Assembly (NCBI RefSeq): GCF_001647025.1
Contig: NZ_LUKQ02000004.1
Location: forward strand, 12,947 to 66,805
DNA length: 53,859 bases
Source: Endozoicomonas atrinae
GTDB taxonomy: Bacteria; Pseudomonadota; Gammaproteobacteria; Pseudomonadales; Endozoicomonadaceae
Direction of reading: 5' to 3'
Below the pieces are notes generated by a model. That model did not search any database. It was not told the DNA's origin and saw nothing but the letters and a program-made list of their open reading frames with translations. A program made the translations under genes and the position numbers. Below are positions 43,810-52,417 of this stretch, in pieces. Every line of letters starts with the position of its first letter. Position 1 is the first letter of the stretch.

Positions 43810-44703
43810 TTAACCGGATACCTGATCCTCCTGACGACAAAGTAACCCCATCACCAGACATTGGGCCAAGTGCATAGAGGTACTCAATGAGCGCATCCCC
43901 ATCATTTCCGCTTCTTTAACCTGAAGCCCGTGGGTAATCACTTCTTTGCAGGGATGGATACTGTGATCGGTCAGAACCAGAGATGGGCAATGTCGCTCAT
44001 GGGCAATCTGAATGCACTCATTGGTCTCATCGGCATGCGGGTGATAGCTGACAGCCAGAAGCAGGTCATTTTCGGTTAGCCTCTTTAACTGATTTTTATG
44101 CATAGCACCCACGCCATCAAGCAGAATAACGTCAAGATCAGCGCGCATCAGGGCATAGCAAAGGTAATAAGCCACCGGAAATGCACGACGAGCGCCGGTT
44201 ACATAAATGATGCGGGCATTGCTCATCAAATCGAGCGCTTTGTCAAAATCGGCTGGAGAGATATCTACAGAAAGGTTTTCAATCGCCAAGCTCTGCGGGC
44301 CGGAAAAAGCATCCAGTAAATGATGACCTTCTTTAATCGCACCGGTCATTTCCGACGCATGTCGAACCCGCTCACGATAGCCACTGACCTGCCCTTTCAA
44401 CTGACTGCGGTACAACTGCTGCAATTCAGAGAAACCGGCAAAGCCAAAGAAGTTGGCAAAACGCACCAGGGTTGAAGGGGACACGTCAATCTCACCGGCA
44501 ATCACCACCAGATTTTCCAGCGCAACCGTATTCGGGTTCTGAACAAAAAAGTCCCCGACCAGTCGCAGCCGCTTACTCATGGAGTCGTAGCGGTTAATGA
44601 TTGCACTTTTCAGTTCTTCAAGTGTCTGTGGCGTTGCTGGTTTCAGCTCAGTATTCATATTTAGTAACTTTGGTAATGGGCCAGATTCCAAGTAGCCTTT
44701 CAT
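43810..44703 (-). CDS. RpiR/MurR-family transcriptional regulator, likely iol regulator
   Basis: 297 residues: an N-terminal helix-turn-helix domain (about 30-100, IDVSPSTLVRFANFFGFAGF) and a C-terminal SIS sugar-phosphate-binding domain (about 140-275, IIYVTGARRAFPVAYYLCYA, AVSYHPHADETNECIQIAHE). RpiR members sense phosphosugars; in enterobacteria the inositol regulator IolR is of this family. It is last in the minus-strand inositol cluster, 105 bp after iolJ, supporting control of iol genes by an inositol intermediate. An alternative ATG at 44658 exists. Effector and sites are not known. Confidence 0.85.
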   Translation of the reverse strand: MKGYLESGPLPKLLNMNTELKPATPQTLEELKSAIINRYDSMSKRLRLVGDFFVQNPNTVALENLVVIAGEIDVSPSTLVRFANFFGFAGFSELQQLYRSQLKGQVSGYRERVRHASEMTGAIKEGHHLLDAFSGPQSLAIENLSVDISPADFDKALDLMSNARIIYVTGARRAFPVAYYLCYALMRADLDVILLDGVGAMHKNQLKRLTENDLLLAVSYHPHADETNECIQIAHERHCPSLVLTDHSIHPCKEVITHGLQVKEAEMMGMRSLSTSMHLAQCLVMGLLCRQEDQVSG

Positions 44704-44807
44704 GAAGCCGTTCCCCGAGTGCTATAAAAAACCCATTACCTGTTTTTGATCTCTTCTTTTGGCAGCTCAGGGAAGAACTTTATTATATACGGACTAGTGT
44801 TTGAAAA

Positions 44808-45650
44808 TTAGCCAATATTCTTCCCGTAGAACAGCTCCAGTTGATGACGAGCAGCGTCTTCAACAGCCAACATCGCCGCTGCCATCAAGACCGGCCGGTC
44901 AAATTCCTCAGGATTGGCGATCATCGTTTCCCGAAGCTTACGGCCAAAGGCCATGCGCAGAACGGTGCCAATATTAAATTTAGCGACAGCCCCCTTACGC
45001 ATTCTGGTCAGGTCTTCTTCCTTAATACCACTGGTGCCATGAATAACCAGAGGGGTCTCTACCGCATCAGCAATACGCGCCAGACTGTCATGATCAATCG
45101 TGGCCGTTGGCTCTTTCAGACGATGGATATTTCCTACGGATACGGCTACGGCATCAACACCGGATTCTCTGGCAAAAGCGGCGGCTTCAAACGGATCGGT
45201 AGCAATGGTTTTAATGTGTGGACGAATATCGTCGTAAGGAACGGAACCAATCTCCCCTTCAACAGACACACCACAGGCATGAGCGACGTCAACCACTGCA
45301 CGGGTACGACGTATATTCTCTTCCAGGGGTAACTGAGAACCATCAAACATCACGGAGCTGAAACCATGATGAATGCCCTTGAAAATAATATCCTCCTCAT
45401 ACGTATGATCAAGGTGAGCACAGACCGGTACACTGGCCTCTTTTGCCAGAGCACTGATCATCTGAGCAGCACTCGCAACTCCCATAAAATCCACAAGGGT
45501 TTTATTAGCGGCGAGAATGACCGGTCGGTTCATTTTTTCGGCTGCATTAACCACTGCCCTGGCATCTTCATAGCCAAAAACATTAAAGCAGGGTACGGCA
45601 TAATCTGATTTTGCTGCTTCCGGCAGCAGGTCCCCAAGGTTCACCAACAT
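44808..45650 (-). CDS. iolJ: Class II aldolase, IolJ type
   Basis: Zinc-dependent class II aldolase, 280 residues, most like IolJ, which splits 2-deoxy-5-keto-gluconate 6-phosphate into malonic semialdehyde and DHAP; fructose-bisphosphate aldolases are close relatives. Motifs: AHLDHTYEED (catalytic Asp and zinc His), VEGEIGSVP (zinc Glu), VSVGNIHRLKEPTATIDHDS (zinc His), LVIHGTSGIKEEDL (zinc His and Gly loop). Family fit is firm; the IolJ role rests on context with iolC, whose product is its substrate. No iolA gene is present here to process malonic semialdehyde. Confidence 0.88.
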   Translation of the reverse strand: MLVNLGDLLPEAAKSDYAVPCFNVFGYEDARAVVNAAEKMNRPVILAANKTLVDFMGVASAAQMISALAKEASVPVCAHLDHTYEEDIIFKGIHHGFSSVMFDGSQLPLEENIRRTRAVVDVAHACGVSVEGEIGSVPYDDIRPHIKTIATDPFEAAAFARESGVDAVAVSVGNIHRLKEPTATIDHDSLARIADAVETPLVIHGTSGIKEEDLTRMRKGAVAKFNIGTVLRMAFGRKLRETMIANPEEFDRPVLMAAAMLAVEDAARHQLELFYGKNIG

Positions 45651-45682
45651 GGTCTTTCCACCTTACTATTGAGAGAGGGAAA

Positions 45683-45716
45683 GTACTGCAGGCTCCCTTA
45701 CCCCCTACTGCAGTAC
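45683..45716 (-). other. Hairpin between iolB and iolJ
   Basis: GTACTGCAG at 45683-45691 pairs with CTGCAGTAC at 45708-45716. It is 20 bp after the iolB stop (transcript sense) and about 30 bp before the iolJ start. It may attenuate or process the mRNA. Confidence 0.5.
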
Positions 45717-45736
45717 CCCCAAATTGTCACAGCCAT

Positions 45737-46582
45737 TTACTTGAATTTGGCAATCATGTCTTTGATACCGGGAATGGTGTTCACCTGATCAGCATGAGCC
45801 GGCTCAAAGTACTGGATCAAAGACTTGGAAGTTTCACCAACGATGATGGTGAAGTAATACATCTGATAGCCTGGTGCCGCTACGCTTGGGTGATAGCCTT
45901 TGTCGATCGCGATAACACTGCCATCTTTCACCATGTAGCAAGGGCCACACTTTTCTTCTTCGGCATAGAGGAACTGGGCACCAAATCCCTGGGGAGGATC
46001 AAAGCGGAACTGGTAAACCTCTTCGTAACGCGTTTCGATCCCTTCACGATCTTCATCGTGCTTATGAGTCGGGAAGCCAGACCAGCCGCCCTTGCCCACG
46101 GTAAACAGCTCACTGACCAGAAGGCGACCACGCTTGTCTGCATTAGCCTGACCGAGAACGTGTTTGATCTTACGGTGGGTTTTGGTGTCATCGCTGCCAT
46201 ACTGAACCGCCTGAACGTCATCAGGACGAACGGCAAATGGCGTCAGTTTCTCTTCATAGCGTCCACCGGCAATCATGACCTCGGCATGATCACTGATGCA
46301 CTCAATAAGCACTTCGCTGTCAATTGGGGCATAAACTGCACTGGGATGACCATCCCAGATACGCTCGCGCTCACCAATATTTTCGAATACTTCGCCATCA
46401 ACGGTGATGCGACAGGTACCATTGGCCAGTACGGCTGCCGTTTCATAATTTCCCAGGCGATAAGTGTGAGTGCCACCCTTTACCAGCTTGACGCTGTTGA
46501 AATAACAAAGCGGTGTTGTATCGTCGTTTTCTGCAATAATCGCTTCGTTGCGATTATCAAAAGGTTCAATATGCTTGCCCAT
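45737..46582 (-). CDS. iolB: 5-deoxy-glucuronate isomerase IolB
   Basis: Cupin-fold isomerase converting 5-deoxy-glucuronate to 2-deoxy-5-keto-gluconate, 281 residues. The family metal-binding segments GFPTHKHDEDREGIETRYEE and YQFRFDPPQGFGAQFLY are present (His and Glu metal ligands), and so is YHPSVAAPGYQMYYFTIIVG. A longer frame to 46735 runs through palindrome copy 5 and into iolC, so I take the ATG at 46582 with a GGAAAGAG site upstream. It lies between iolC and iolJ. Confidence 0.93.
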   Translation of the reverse strand: MGKHIEPFDNRNEAIIAENDDTTPLCYFNSVKLVKGGTHTYRLGNYETAAVLANGTCRITVDGEVFENIGERERIWDGHPSAVYAPIDSEVLIECISDHAEVMIAGGRYEEKLTPFAVRPDDVQAVQYGSDDTKTHRKIKHVLGQANADKRGRLLVSELFTVGKGGWSGFPTHKHDEDREGIETRYEEVYQFRFDPPQGFGAQFLYAEEEKCGPCYMVKDGSVIAIDKGYHPSVAAPGYQMYYFTIIVGETSKSLIQYFEPAHADQVNTIPGIKDMIAKFK

Positions 46583-46612
46583 GTTTAACTCTTTCCCGGA
46601 GTGGTTTTTTAA

Positions 46613-46695
46613 GCCTTCCGCTTCCCGCTGCCCGCTCCCCGTAAAAGCATTTTTCTTGTCTTTTTCGGGTGGCGGGCAGCGGACGGCGGGAAGCG
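46613..46695 (-). repeat. Heptamer-arm palindrome, copy 5
   Basis: Left heptamers GCCTTCC, GCTTCCC, GCTGCCC, GCTCCCC, then GTAAAAGC. Right arm after TTTTTC: GGGTGGC, GGGCAGC, GGACGGC, GGGAAGC. It begins 2 bp after the iolC stop. Confidence 0.9.
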
Positions 46696-46697
46696 TC

Positions 46698-47696
46698 TTA
46701 ACAACGTTCAGCGATAAATTCAGCCAGCTCTTCACTGGTTGGCATAGCTTCAGTGCAGGTATCTCTCGAGACGTTAATGGCAGCTGCTGCCGATCCCATC
46801 TTCACCGCTTCTCTGAGGCTCTTGCCACGAATCAGTGCCAGTAGTGTGGTACCTGCATAAGAGTCACCGGAGCCAAATGGCTTTTTCACAGTGACCGGGA
46901 AAATACCCTGCTCAAAACGCTCGCCATCGCGGGTGTATACCTTGGAACCCAACTCACCCGCCTTAAGCAGAATGATCTGGGTCTCACCCGTCATGAAACG
47001 CTTCGCAGTAGCATCATCATCACGGTTGTTCGGAGCAATCAGCGCTTCCAGAACATCAAACTCTTCACGGTTGCCAATCAGGATGTGAGCCATGCTGGCA
47101 GCCTGCCGGTAATAAATCGCACTCTCTGCTTCTGACTTCCAGGAATAAGCGCGGTAATCAAGGTCCAGCGCAACAATGGTTCCCACTTCTTTCGCCACAG
47201 ACATGGCATGGAACACCGCTTCCCGGGATGGGCTTTCTGACAGCGCCGTTCCGGTTACCAGCAGCACTTTGGCACTGGCGATGTAATCGCGGTCAATATC
47301 TTCTGGGGTCAGTGTCAGGTCGGCTGCATTATTCCGGTAGATAACCACCGAGCCACCGGATGGTTTCAGCTCGCAGATAGCCAGACTGGTTCTTGATCCG
47401 GAGTCGTCTACTTTTACGCCCCTCAAATCGATACCAAACCCTTCCAGGTAATGGCAGACAAACTGTCCAAGAACGTCGTTCGATACACCACTGATCAGAC
47501 CAGGGCGACCGCCCTGACGGGCGATCGCAGCGCTGATGTTCGCGGGCGAACCGCCGACGAACTTGTTGAAGCCAGTGACATCGTTCATGTCGGTGTTGGC
47601 TTCACGGGCGTAAAGATCGACTCCAGCTCTTCCCATACTGATCACATCCAGTGGACGGTCTTTCAGGGAAGGATTCTGAAAATCGATTGTGGTCAT
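46698..47696 (-). CDS. iolC: 5-dehydro-2-deoxygluconokinase IolC
   Basis: PfkB/ribokinase-family kinase phosphorylating 2-deoxy-5-keto-gluconate, 332 residues. The N-terminal SMGRAGVDLYAR, the GGSPANISAAIARQGGRPG segment (PfkB signature 1) and VKKPFGSGDSYAGTTLLALI (signature 2 with catalytic Asp) are clear. The ATG at 47696 overlaps the iolG-like stop as ATGA; an upstream ATG at 47708 is less likely. It lies between the dehydrogenase gene and iolB. Confidence 0.92.
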   Translation of the reverse strand: MTTIDFQNPSLKDRPLDVISMGRAGVDLYAREANTDMNDVTGFNKFVGGSPANISAAIARQGGRPGLISGVSNDVLGQFVCHYLEGFGIDLRGVKVDDSGSRTSLAICELKPSGGSVVIYRNNAADLTLTPEDIDRDYIASAKVLLVTGTALSESPSREAVFHAMSVAKEVGTIVALDLDYRAYSWKSEAESAIYYRQAASMAHILIGNREEFDVLEALIAPNNRDDDATAKRFMTGETQIILLKAGELGSKVYTRDGERFEQGIFPVTVKKPFGSGDSYAGTTLLALIRGKSLREAVKMGSAAAAINVSRDTCTEAMPTSEELAEFIAERC

Positions 47697-48853
47697 ACAT
47701 TCACCCACTGGCTGCCGTTGTCTGCGGATTCAACGCAACGCTCGATAAAGCGTACTCCTTCGATACCATCGTCAATGCCAGGGAACCAGATACTGGCCAG
47801 TTCCTGCTGGGCATCGTTGTCAGCAGCGATCATGGCATGACCCATGTTGCGGTAGAGGTTAGCCCAGGAGTCGAACAAGCCTTCAGGGTGGCCACCACCG
47901 ATCCGCTCAAATCGTGCTGCATCGTGCAGATAGCCCATACCGCGATCCAGCTTGCGGAAAGGCTCGCCCAGTGGTGCGTATTCGATCTGGTTTGGATGCT
48001 CATCCCACCAGCGGATGGTGCCCTTCTCACCAATGACTTCTACTTTGAAGTCGTGGACGTTACCGACGGCTACAGCAGAACACCAAAGCGTACCTACCGC
48101 ACCGTTCTTGTAACGGATCATGACGTGTGCATCGTCTTCCAGCTGACGGCTTTCTACAAAGCTCTTGCGCATGCAGCTCAGGCTGTCCATCTCCATGCCA
48201 CTGATCAGATGACCCATCTGCAGACAGTGAGTACCGATATCACCCAGAACATAGGAAGGACCGGAAGCTTCCGGGGTTACACGCCAGGCCAGACCCGGGT
48301 CGTTCTTTTCAACTTCTTCCGCATGGTAGCCGTGGGCAAACTGCATGTGGACGATACGAACCTTACCGATATCACCACGCTTAACCATTTCACGGGCCTG
48401 GGCGATGGTTGGGTAACCGGTGTAGCCATACATCACGCCGAATACACGATTGTGCTTCAGGGCAATTTCTTTCAGTTCTTCAGATTCAGCCGCTGTAAAC
48501 GTCAGTGGTTTTTCACACACGACGTGCATGCCATGCTCAAGCGCCATTTTGGAAATGGCATAGTGAGTGCTGTTAGGCGTAGCGATGGTGACGGCCTGAA
48601 TACCGTCTTCACGCTTGCTTTCCACTTCGATCATCTGCTGGTAATCGTCATAGCAACGATCAGCATCCAGACCCAGCTCTTCCACACCAAAGGCACGGCC
48701 ACGCTCAGGGTTTACGTCGAAAGCGCCAGCAACCAGTTTAAAGTTACGGTCACGCTGGGCTGCATCACGGTGGATATAACCGATCTGGCTGCCCTTGCCA
48801 CCACCAATCTGCCCCCAGCGCAGTGGCTGCTTCAGGTTATCAGTGCGAATCAT
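47693..48853 (-). CDS. Inositol-type Gfo/Idh/MocA dehydrogenase (IolG-like)
   Basis: NAD(P)-dependent sugar dehydrogenase, 386 residues, longer than classical IolG (about 335-345). The Rossmann start LRWGQIGGGKGSQIGYIHRD and VCEKPLTFTAAESEEL (the EKP motif of the catalytic Lys) are conserved, with LGDIGTHCLQMGH including the likely catalytic His. In the cluster it probably oxidises myo- or scyllo-inositol to an inosose. The longer form resembles extra Gfo/Idh members of iol clusters, so I do not assign iolG itself. The iolC start overlaps its stop. Confidence 0.8.
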   Translation of the reverse strand: MIRTDNLKQPLRWGQIGGGKGSQIGYIHRDAAQRDRNFKLVAGAFDVNPERGRAFGVEELGLDADRCYDDYQQMIEVESKREDGIQAVTIATPNSTHYAISKMALEHGMHVVCEKPLTFTAAESEELKEIALKHNRVFGVMYGYTGYPTIAQAREMVKRGDIGKVRIVHMQFAHGYHAEEVEKNDPGLAWRVTPEASGPSYVLGDIGTHCLQMGHLISGMEMDSLSCMRKSFVESRQLEDDAHVMIRYKNGAVGTLWCSAVAVGNVHDFKVEVIGEKGTIRWWDEHPNQIEYAPLGEPFRKLDRGMGYLHDAARFERIGGGHPEGLFDSWANLYRNMGHAMIAADNDAQQELASIWFPGIDDGIEGVRFIERCVESADNGSQWVNV

Positions 48854-48905
48854 GGTCTTACTCTCAAATGGTCTTAAAAATGTTTTGAATTAATTTTTTC
48901 TGGTT

Positions 48906-48929
48906 CGGGCAGGCTTCCCCACCTGCCCG
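48906..48929 (-). other. Hairpin between iolD and the dehydrogenase gene
   Basis: CGGGCAGG at 48906-48913 pairs perfectly with CCTGCCCG at 48922-48929, loop 8. It lies 38 bp after the iolD stop on the transcript and 52 bp before the dehydrogenase start. Confidence 0.55.
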
Positions 48930-48967
48930 TTATCCATAACGTATTGATTCAGTTTTCTATTGGGTGA

Positions 48968-50821
48968 TCAGACGCCGGGGCGCTGGTACATGCGATTTTC
49001 TTCCCAGTCAGCAACCGCTTTGGCAGTACGGTCATCACGGGTAACTTTTGGCAGACCCACTTCCCACCAGCAGTCACACTTGGACCAGGCGTTCGGATCG
49101 ATATCCACAACAATGGCAGTGGTTCGGTCAGCGGCCTTGGCTTTAGCGAACGCTTCATCAAACTCATGCATGCCACTGATCTTGATCGCCAGAGCACCCT
49201 GAGCTTCTGCATGCTTGGCAAAGTCAACACGGGCCAGTTCACCCGTTACTTCACGACGGCAGTCTTTCAGAAGATTATTGAAGGACTCGTTACCGGTGTT
49301 GTTCTGCAGCTTGTTGATAACGGCAAAGCCAGCGTTATCACACACCACCACAATCATCTTGTGACCGGTCAGGACAGAGCTGTAGATATCGGAATTCATC
49401 AGCATGTAAGAGCCGTCACCCACCAGAACCACAACATCATTGTCCGGATTGGCAATCTTGGCACCCCAGCCACCGGCAATTTCATAACCCATGCAGGAGT
49501 AGCCAAATTCGATATCGAACTTACCAAGCTGCATACTCTGCCAGTTCATGGCCAGTTCTGCAGGCAGACCACCCGCAGCTGTCAGAACGGTGTCGCCTTC
49601 TTCGGTCAAACGGTTAACAGCACCAACAACCTGGGCGTAAGACGCCATATCGCCTTCAACTGGTGTAATACGCTTGGTGACCAGAGCCTTCCACTCGTTG
49701 GTCACTTCCACACCCTTGGCAGTCCACTCTTCAGAGAAACGAACGCCCTGAAGCTGCTCACTCAGTTTTGGCAGTGTGTCGCGGGCATCACCGATCACAG
49801 GGACGGAGCGATGCTTGATCGCATCAAAATGCGCTACGTTAATGCTGACAATTTTCAGCGCTTCATCACGGAATACGGACCAGGAACCGGTGGTGAAGTC
49901 CTGCAGACGGGTACCAACAGCCAGTACCAGGTCAGCATGGCCAGCCATGTAGTTGGCGGAATCGGAACCGGTAACCCCAATCGGACCGCAGTTCAGCGGG
50001 TTGTCCTGAAGCATGGTGGCACGGCCGGCAATGGTTTCTACCACCGGAATGTTGTGGGTTTCAGCAAACGCTTTCAGTTCTTCAGACGCTTCTGAGTAGT
50101 GAATACCACCACCACTGATGATCAGCGGACGCTTGGCGTTGCGGAGCAGTTCAGCGGCTTCTGCCACCATGCAGGCTTCTGGTTGTGGACGACGAATTCT
50201 GTGTAATTTCTCTTCAAAGAAGCATTCTGGGAAATCAAAGGTATGACCCCAGACATCCTGTGGAACACCCAGGAAAGCAGGACCACAGCTGGCTGGGTCG
50301 AGCATGGTGTCAACCGCATGAGGCAGAGAATGAATCAGCTGCTCAGGGTGAGTGATACGGTCCCAGTAACGGGTAACGGCCTTGAACGCATCGTTGGTGC
50401 TGATGGTTGGGTTGTGAAAATGTTCGGTCTGCTGCAGTACAGGGTCAGGCAGACGGCTGGCATAGGTATCGCCAGAGATCATCAGCAGCGGCAGACGGTT
50501 GGCATGGGCTACACCTGCAGCGGTAATCATGTTGGCAGCACCAGGACCGATGGACGTGGTCGCAACACCAATACGCTGACGCTTATTTGCCTTGGCATAG
50601 GCAACGGCAGCCATCGCCATGGACTGCTCGTTCTGGCCACGCCAGGTTGGAATCTTGTCTTCTATATTCTTTAACTGCTGAGAGAAACAGGTAACGTTAC
50701 CGTGACCGAAAATACCAAAGCAGGTACCAAAGAGTTGCTCAACCTTGCCATCCACCTCAATTTTCTGGGCAACCAGGTATTTGGCCAGTGCTTCTGCAGT
50801 TGTTAGACGAATGCGTTTCAT
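48968..50821 (-). CDS. iolD: 3D-(3,5/4)-trihydroxycyclohexane-1,2-dione hydrolase IolD
   Basis: Thiamine-diphosphate enzyme, 617 residues, opening the ring of the dione to 5-deoxy-glucuronate. Domain order is as in acetolactate-synthase relatives: N-terminal pyrimidine-binding domain (with GHGNVTCFSQQL), central domain (KRPLIISGGGIHYSEAS) and C-terminal domain with the ThDP/Mg motif GDGSYMLMNSDIYSS...CDNAGFAVIN. The Glu that activates ThDP is expected near GQNEQSMAMAA. It precedes the dehydrogenase gene on the transcript and follows iolE. Confidence 0.94.
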   Translation of the reverse strand: MKRIRLTTAEALAKYLVAQKIEVDGKVEQLFGTCFGIFGHGNVTCFSQQLKNIEDKIPTWRGQNEQSMAMAAVAYAKANKRQRIGVATTSIGPGAANMITAAGVAHANRLPLLMISGDTYASRLPDPVLQQTEHFHNPTISTNDAFKAVTRYWDRITHPEQLIHSLPHAVDTMLDPASCGPAFLGVPQDVWGHTFDFPECFFEEKLHRIRRPQPEACMVAEAAELLRNAKRPLIISGGGIHYSEASEELKAFAETHNIPVVETIAGRATMLQDNPLNCGPIGVTGSDSANYMAGHADLVLAVGTRLQDFTTGSWSVFRDEALKIVSINVAHFDAIKHRSVPVIGDARDTLPKLSEQLQGVRFSEEWTAKGVEVTNEWKALVTKRITPVEGDMASYAQVVGAVNRLTEEGDTVLTAAGGLPAELAMNWQSMQLGKFDIEFGYSCMGYEIAGGWGAKIANPDNDVVVLVGDGSYMLMNSDIYSSVLTGHKMIVVVCDNAGFAVINKLQNNTGNESFNNLLKDCRREVTGELARVDFAKHAEAQGALAIKISGMHEFDEAFAKAKAADRTTAIVVDIDPNAWSKCDCWWEVGLPKVTRDDRTAKAVADWEENRMYQRPGV

Positions 50822-50879
50822 TGCTGATTGAACTCGTTAAAAATTTCCCGGAATGTGTTGACTGATGATTCCCGTAAAT

Positions 50880-50916
50880 CCCCCTCTTCGCCCAGTCACC
50901 TGGGACAGGCAGGGGG
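50880..50916 (-). other. Hairpin upstream of iolD
   Basis: CCCCCT at 50880-50885 pairs with AGGGGG at 50911-50916, with an inner CCCAG/CTGGG helix. It lies about 60 bp before the iolD start and 60 bp after palindrome copy 6 on the transcript. Confidence 0.45.
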
Positions 50917-50977
50917 AACACCCCGGGAAACAGTCAGTACTTGTCGACGTAGCAATTAAAAAACTACCGACTTACTC

Positions 50978-51059
50978 CGCTATCCGCTTCCCGCCAACCG
51001 CTTCCCGCAAAAGCAAACTCGTCTTTTTCGGGCAGCGGACATCGGGAGGCGGGAAGCGT
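50978..51059 (-). repeat. Heptamer-arm palindrome, copy 6
   Basis: Left heptamers GCTATCC, GCTTCCC, GCCAACC, GCTTCCC, then GCAAAAGC. Right arm after TTTTTC: GGGCAGC, GGACATC, GGGAGGC, GGGAAGC. It begins 2 bp after the iolE stop. Confidence 0.88.
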
Positions 51060-51061
51060 AG

Positions 51062-51952
51062 TTACAGACCTGCTTTAGCCACGTAGGCAGTCAGATTCTT
51101 GTAAGCCATGTCTGCATAAGTCTGTGGATGAGCAACCGCAGGATCCTGCTCAGCTTCGACCACCAGCCAGCCTTCGTAATCGAAGTTTTTCAGGGCAGCA
51201 AAGATTTCATCCCAGTTCAGGTCACCATCACCAGGTACAGTGAATACGCCGTTCAGAACCGCTTTCAGGAATGGCAGGTCTTTTTCTCGAGCGTCTTTCA
51301 TGACATCCAGACGAACGTCTTTGGTGTGGAAGTGAACAATACGCTCACCAACAAGACGGATGATTTCAGCTGCATTACCACCACCGTAAGTAGTGTGGGC
51401 AGTGTCGAAAGTCAGGCCAACGGATGGGCCGGTGTACTGCATGAACATTTCAAAATCACGTGGGGTTTCGAAGATCGTGCCTACGTGGTGGTGGAATGCC
51501 AGGCGAACGCCGTGCTCTTTCAGGTAGTCAGCAAACTGGGTTACCTTGGCTCCGTACTCTTTCCACTCTTCTTCAGTCAGGACTACGCGACCAGACAGAG
51601 GGGCTTCGATGTCACCGTGCACCGTGTTGCTGACTTCACCGGCAACCATGACTTTGCAACCGCAGCCTTTCATCAGGGCCAGATGGCTCTGAACCGCTTC
51701 AATCTCTTCTTCTACAGAGCGATGGCACAGTTCCAGGCTGTACCAGCCAGAAGCCAGAACCAGGCCATTTTCTTCCAGTTTTGGTTTCAGCTCTTCAGTA
51801 GTACGTGGATACTTCACACCCATTTCAGAACCTTTGAAACCAGCCTGATGCATACCTGCCAGACAGGTTTCCAGAGCGATCTCACCGCCCAGGCTAGGCA
51901 TGTCATCGTTGCTCCAGGTCAAAGGACTGATTGCCAGTTGTACCTTGCTCAT
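51062..51952 (-). CDS. iolE: Inosose dehydratase IolE
   Basis: TIM-barrel sugar-isomerase-family dehydratase, 296 residues (family about 298), converting 2-keto-myo-inositol to the trihydroxycyclohexanedione. MSKVQLAISPLTWSNDDMPS, GMHQAGFKGSEMGVKYPR, RLAFHHHVGTIFETPRDFEM and GLTFDTAHTTYGGGNAAEII carry the likely metal ligands (Glu, Asp, His). AGGAG lies 8 nt before the ATG. It heads the minus-strand iol operon, divergent from iolT. Confidence 0.94.
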   Translation of the reverse strand: MSKVQLAISPLTWSNDDMPSLGGEIALETCLAGMHQAGFKGSEMGVKYPRTTEELKPKLEENGLVLASGWYSLELCHRSVEEEIEAVQSHLALMKGCGCKVMVAGEVSNTVHGDIEAPLSGRVVLTEEEWKEYGAKVTQFADYLKEHGVRLAFHHHVGTIFETPRDFEMFMQYTGPSVGLTFDTAHTTYGGGNAAEIIRLVGERIVHFHTKDVRLDVMKDAREKDLPFLKAVLNGVFTVPGDGDLNWDEIFAALKNFDYEGWLVVEAEQDPAVAHPQTYADMAYKNLTAYVAKAGL

Positions 51953-52177
51953 TGTTACGACTCCTAAGGTTTGGTATGAAGGGAAGCCCTTCTGATTTTC
52001 TTCAAACAGTTCGTCACGGCGTTGACGCTATCTAACAAAAAAAACGAATTTCCAGTCAACATGGTTTTAGAAAATATTTTCCAGTTCTGCACTTTTTTTG
52101 ACAAGCATCAACGTTTCAAAGAACAAAAAAACTCATCCTTTCACCATCTCGAAACAGTCACGGCGCAAAACTGCCCG

Positions 52178-52200
52178 AAAAGAAACACGCTGTTTCTTTT
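52178..52200. promoter_or_regulatory. Perfect 10-bp inverted repeat in the iolE-iolT divergent region
   Basis: AAAAGAAACACGCTGTTTCTTTT is symmetrical around CGC. It lies 218 bp upstream of the iolT start and 226 bp upstream of the iolE start. GAAACA-like half-sites recur nearby (GAAACAG at 52151, CGTTTC near 52111). Candidate operator for the RpiR-family regulator, or a small terminator. Otherwise 51953-52417 holds only the divergent promoters. Confidence 0.4.
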
Positions 52201-52417
52201 TTAATCATACTTTGTCGTTTATTAACGAATTTCAGGAAGTGCTTTGTTCATCCCTGAAAGGATGTGAAAGAAGAACGGAAGTGTCGGGCTGGCGGTCGGC
52301 CAGGTGGATGAGGGCAATGGATACCAGCTAACAGCGGTATCACTGTCTTGGGGAAGAGCATCTGTCATCAGACAGCCCCTGGCTGGCCTTTCAAAAAAGA
52401 ATGGTCAGGAAATCATT

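Noticed and set aside
43610-43861. 83-codon minus frame after the RpiR regulator
   Set aside because: Overlaps the end of the regulator and an inverted repeat; no family features.
45611-46588. 325-codon plus-strand frame
   Set aside because: Antisense of iolB; no recognisable domain.
47651-48877. 408-codon plus-strand frame
   Set aside because: Antisense of the IolG-like dehydrogenase, whose own frame has clear family motifs.
49166-50095. 309-codon plus-strand frame
   Set aside because: Antisense of iolD; no recognisable domain.
51128-51967. 279-codon plus-strand frame
   Set aside because: Antisense of iolE; composition is a shadow of its codons.
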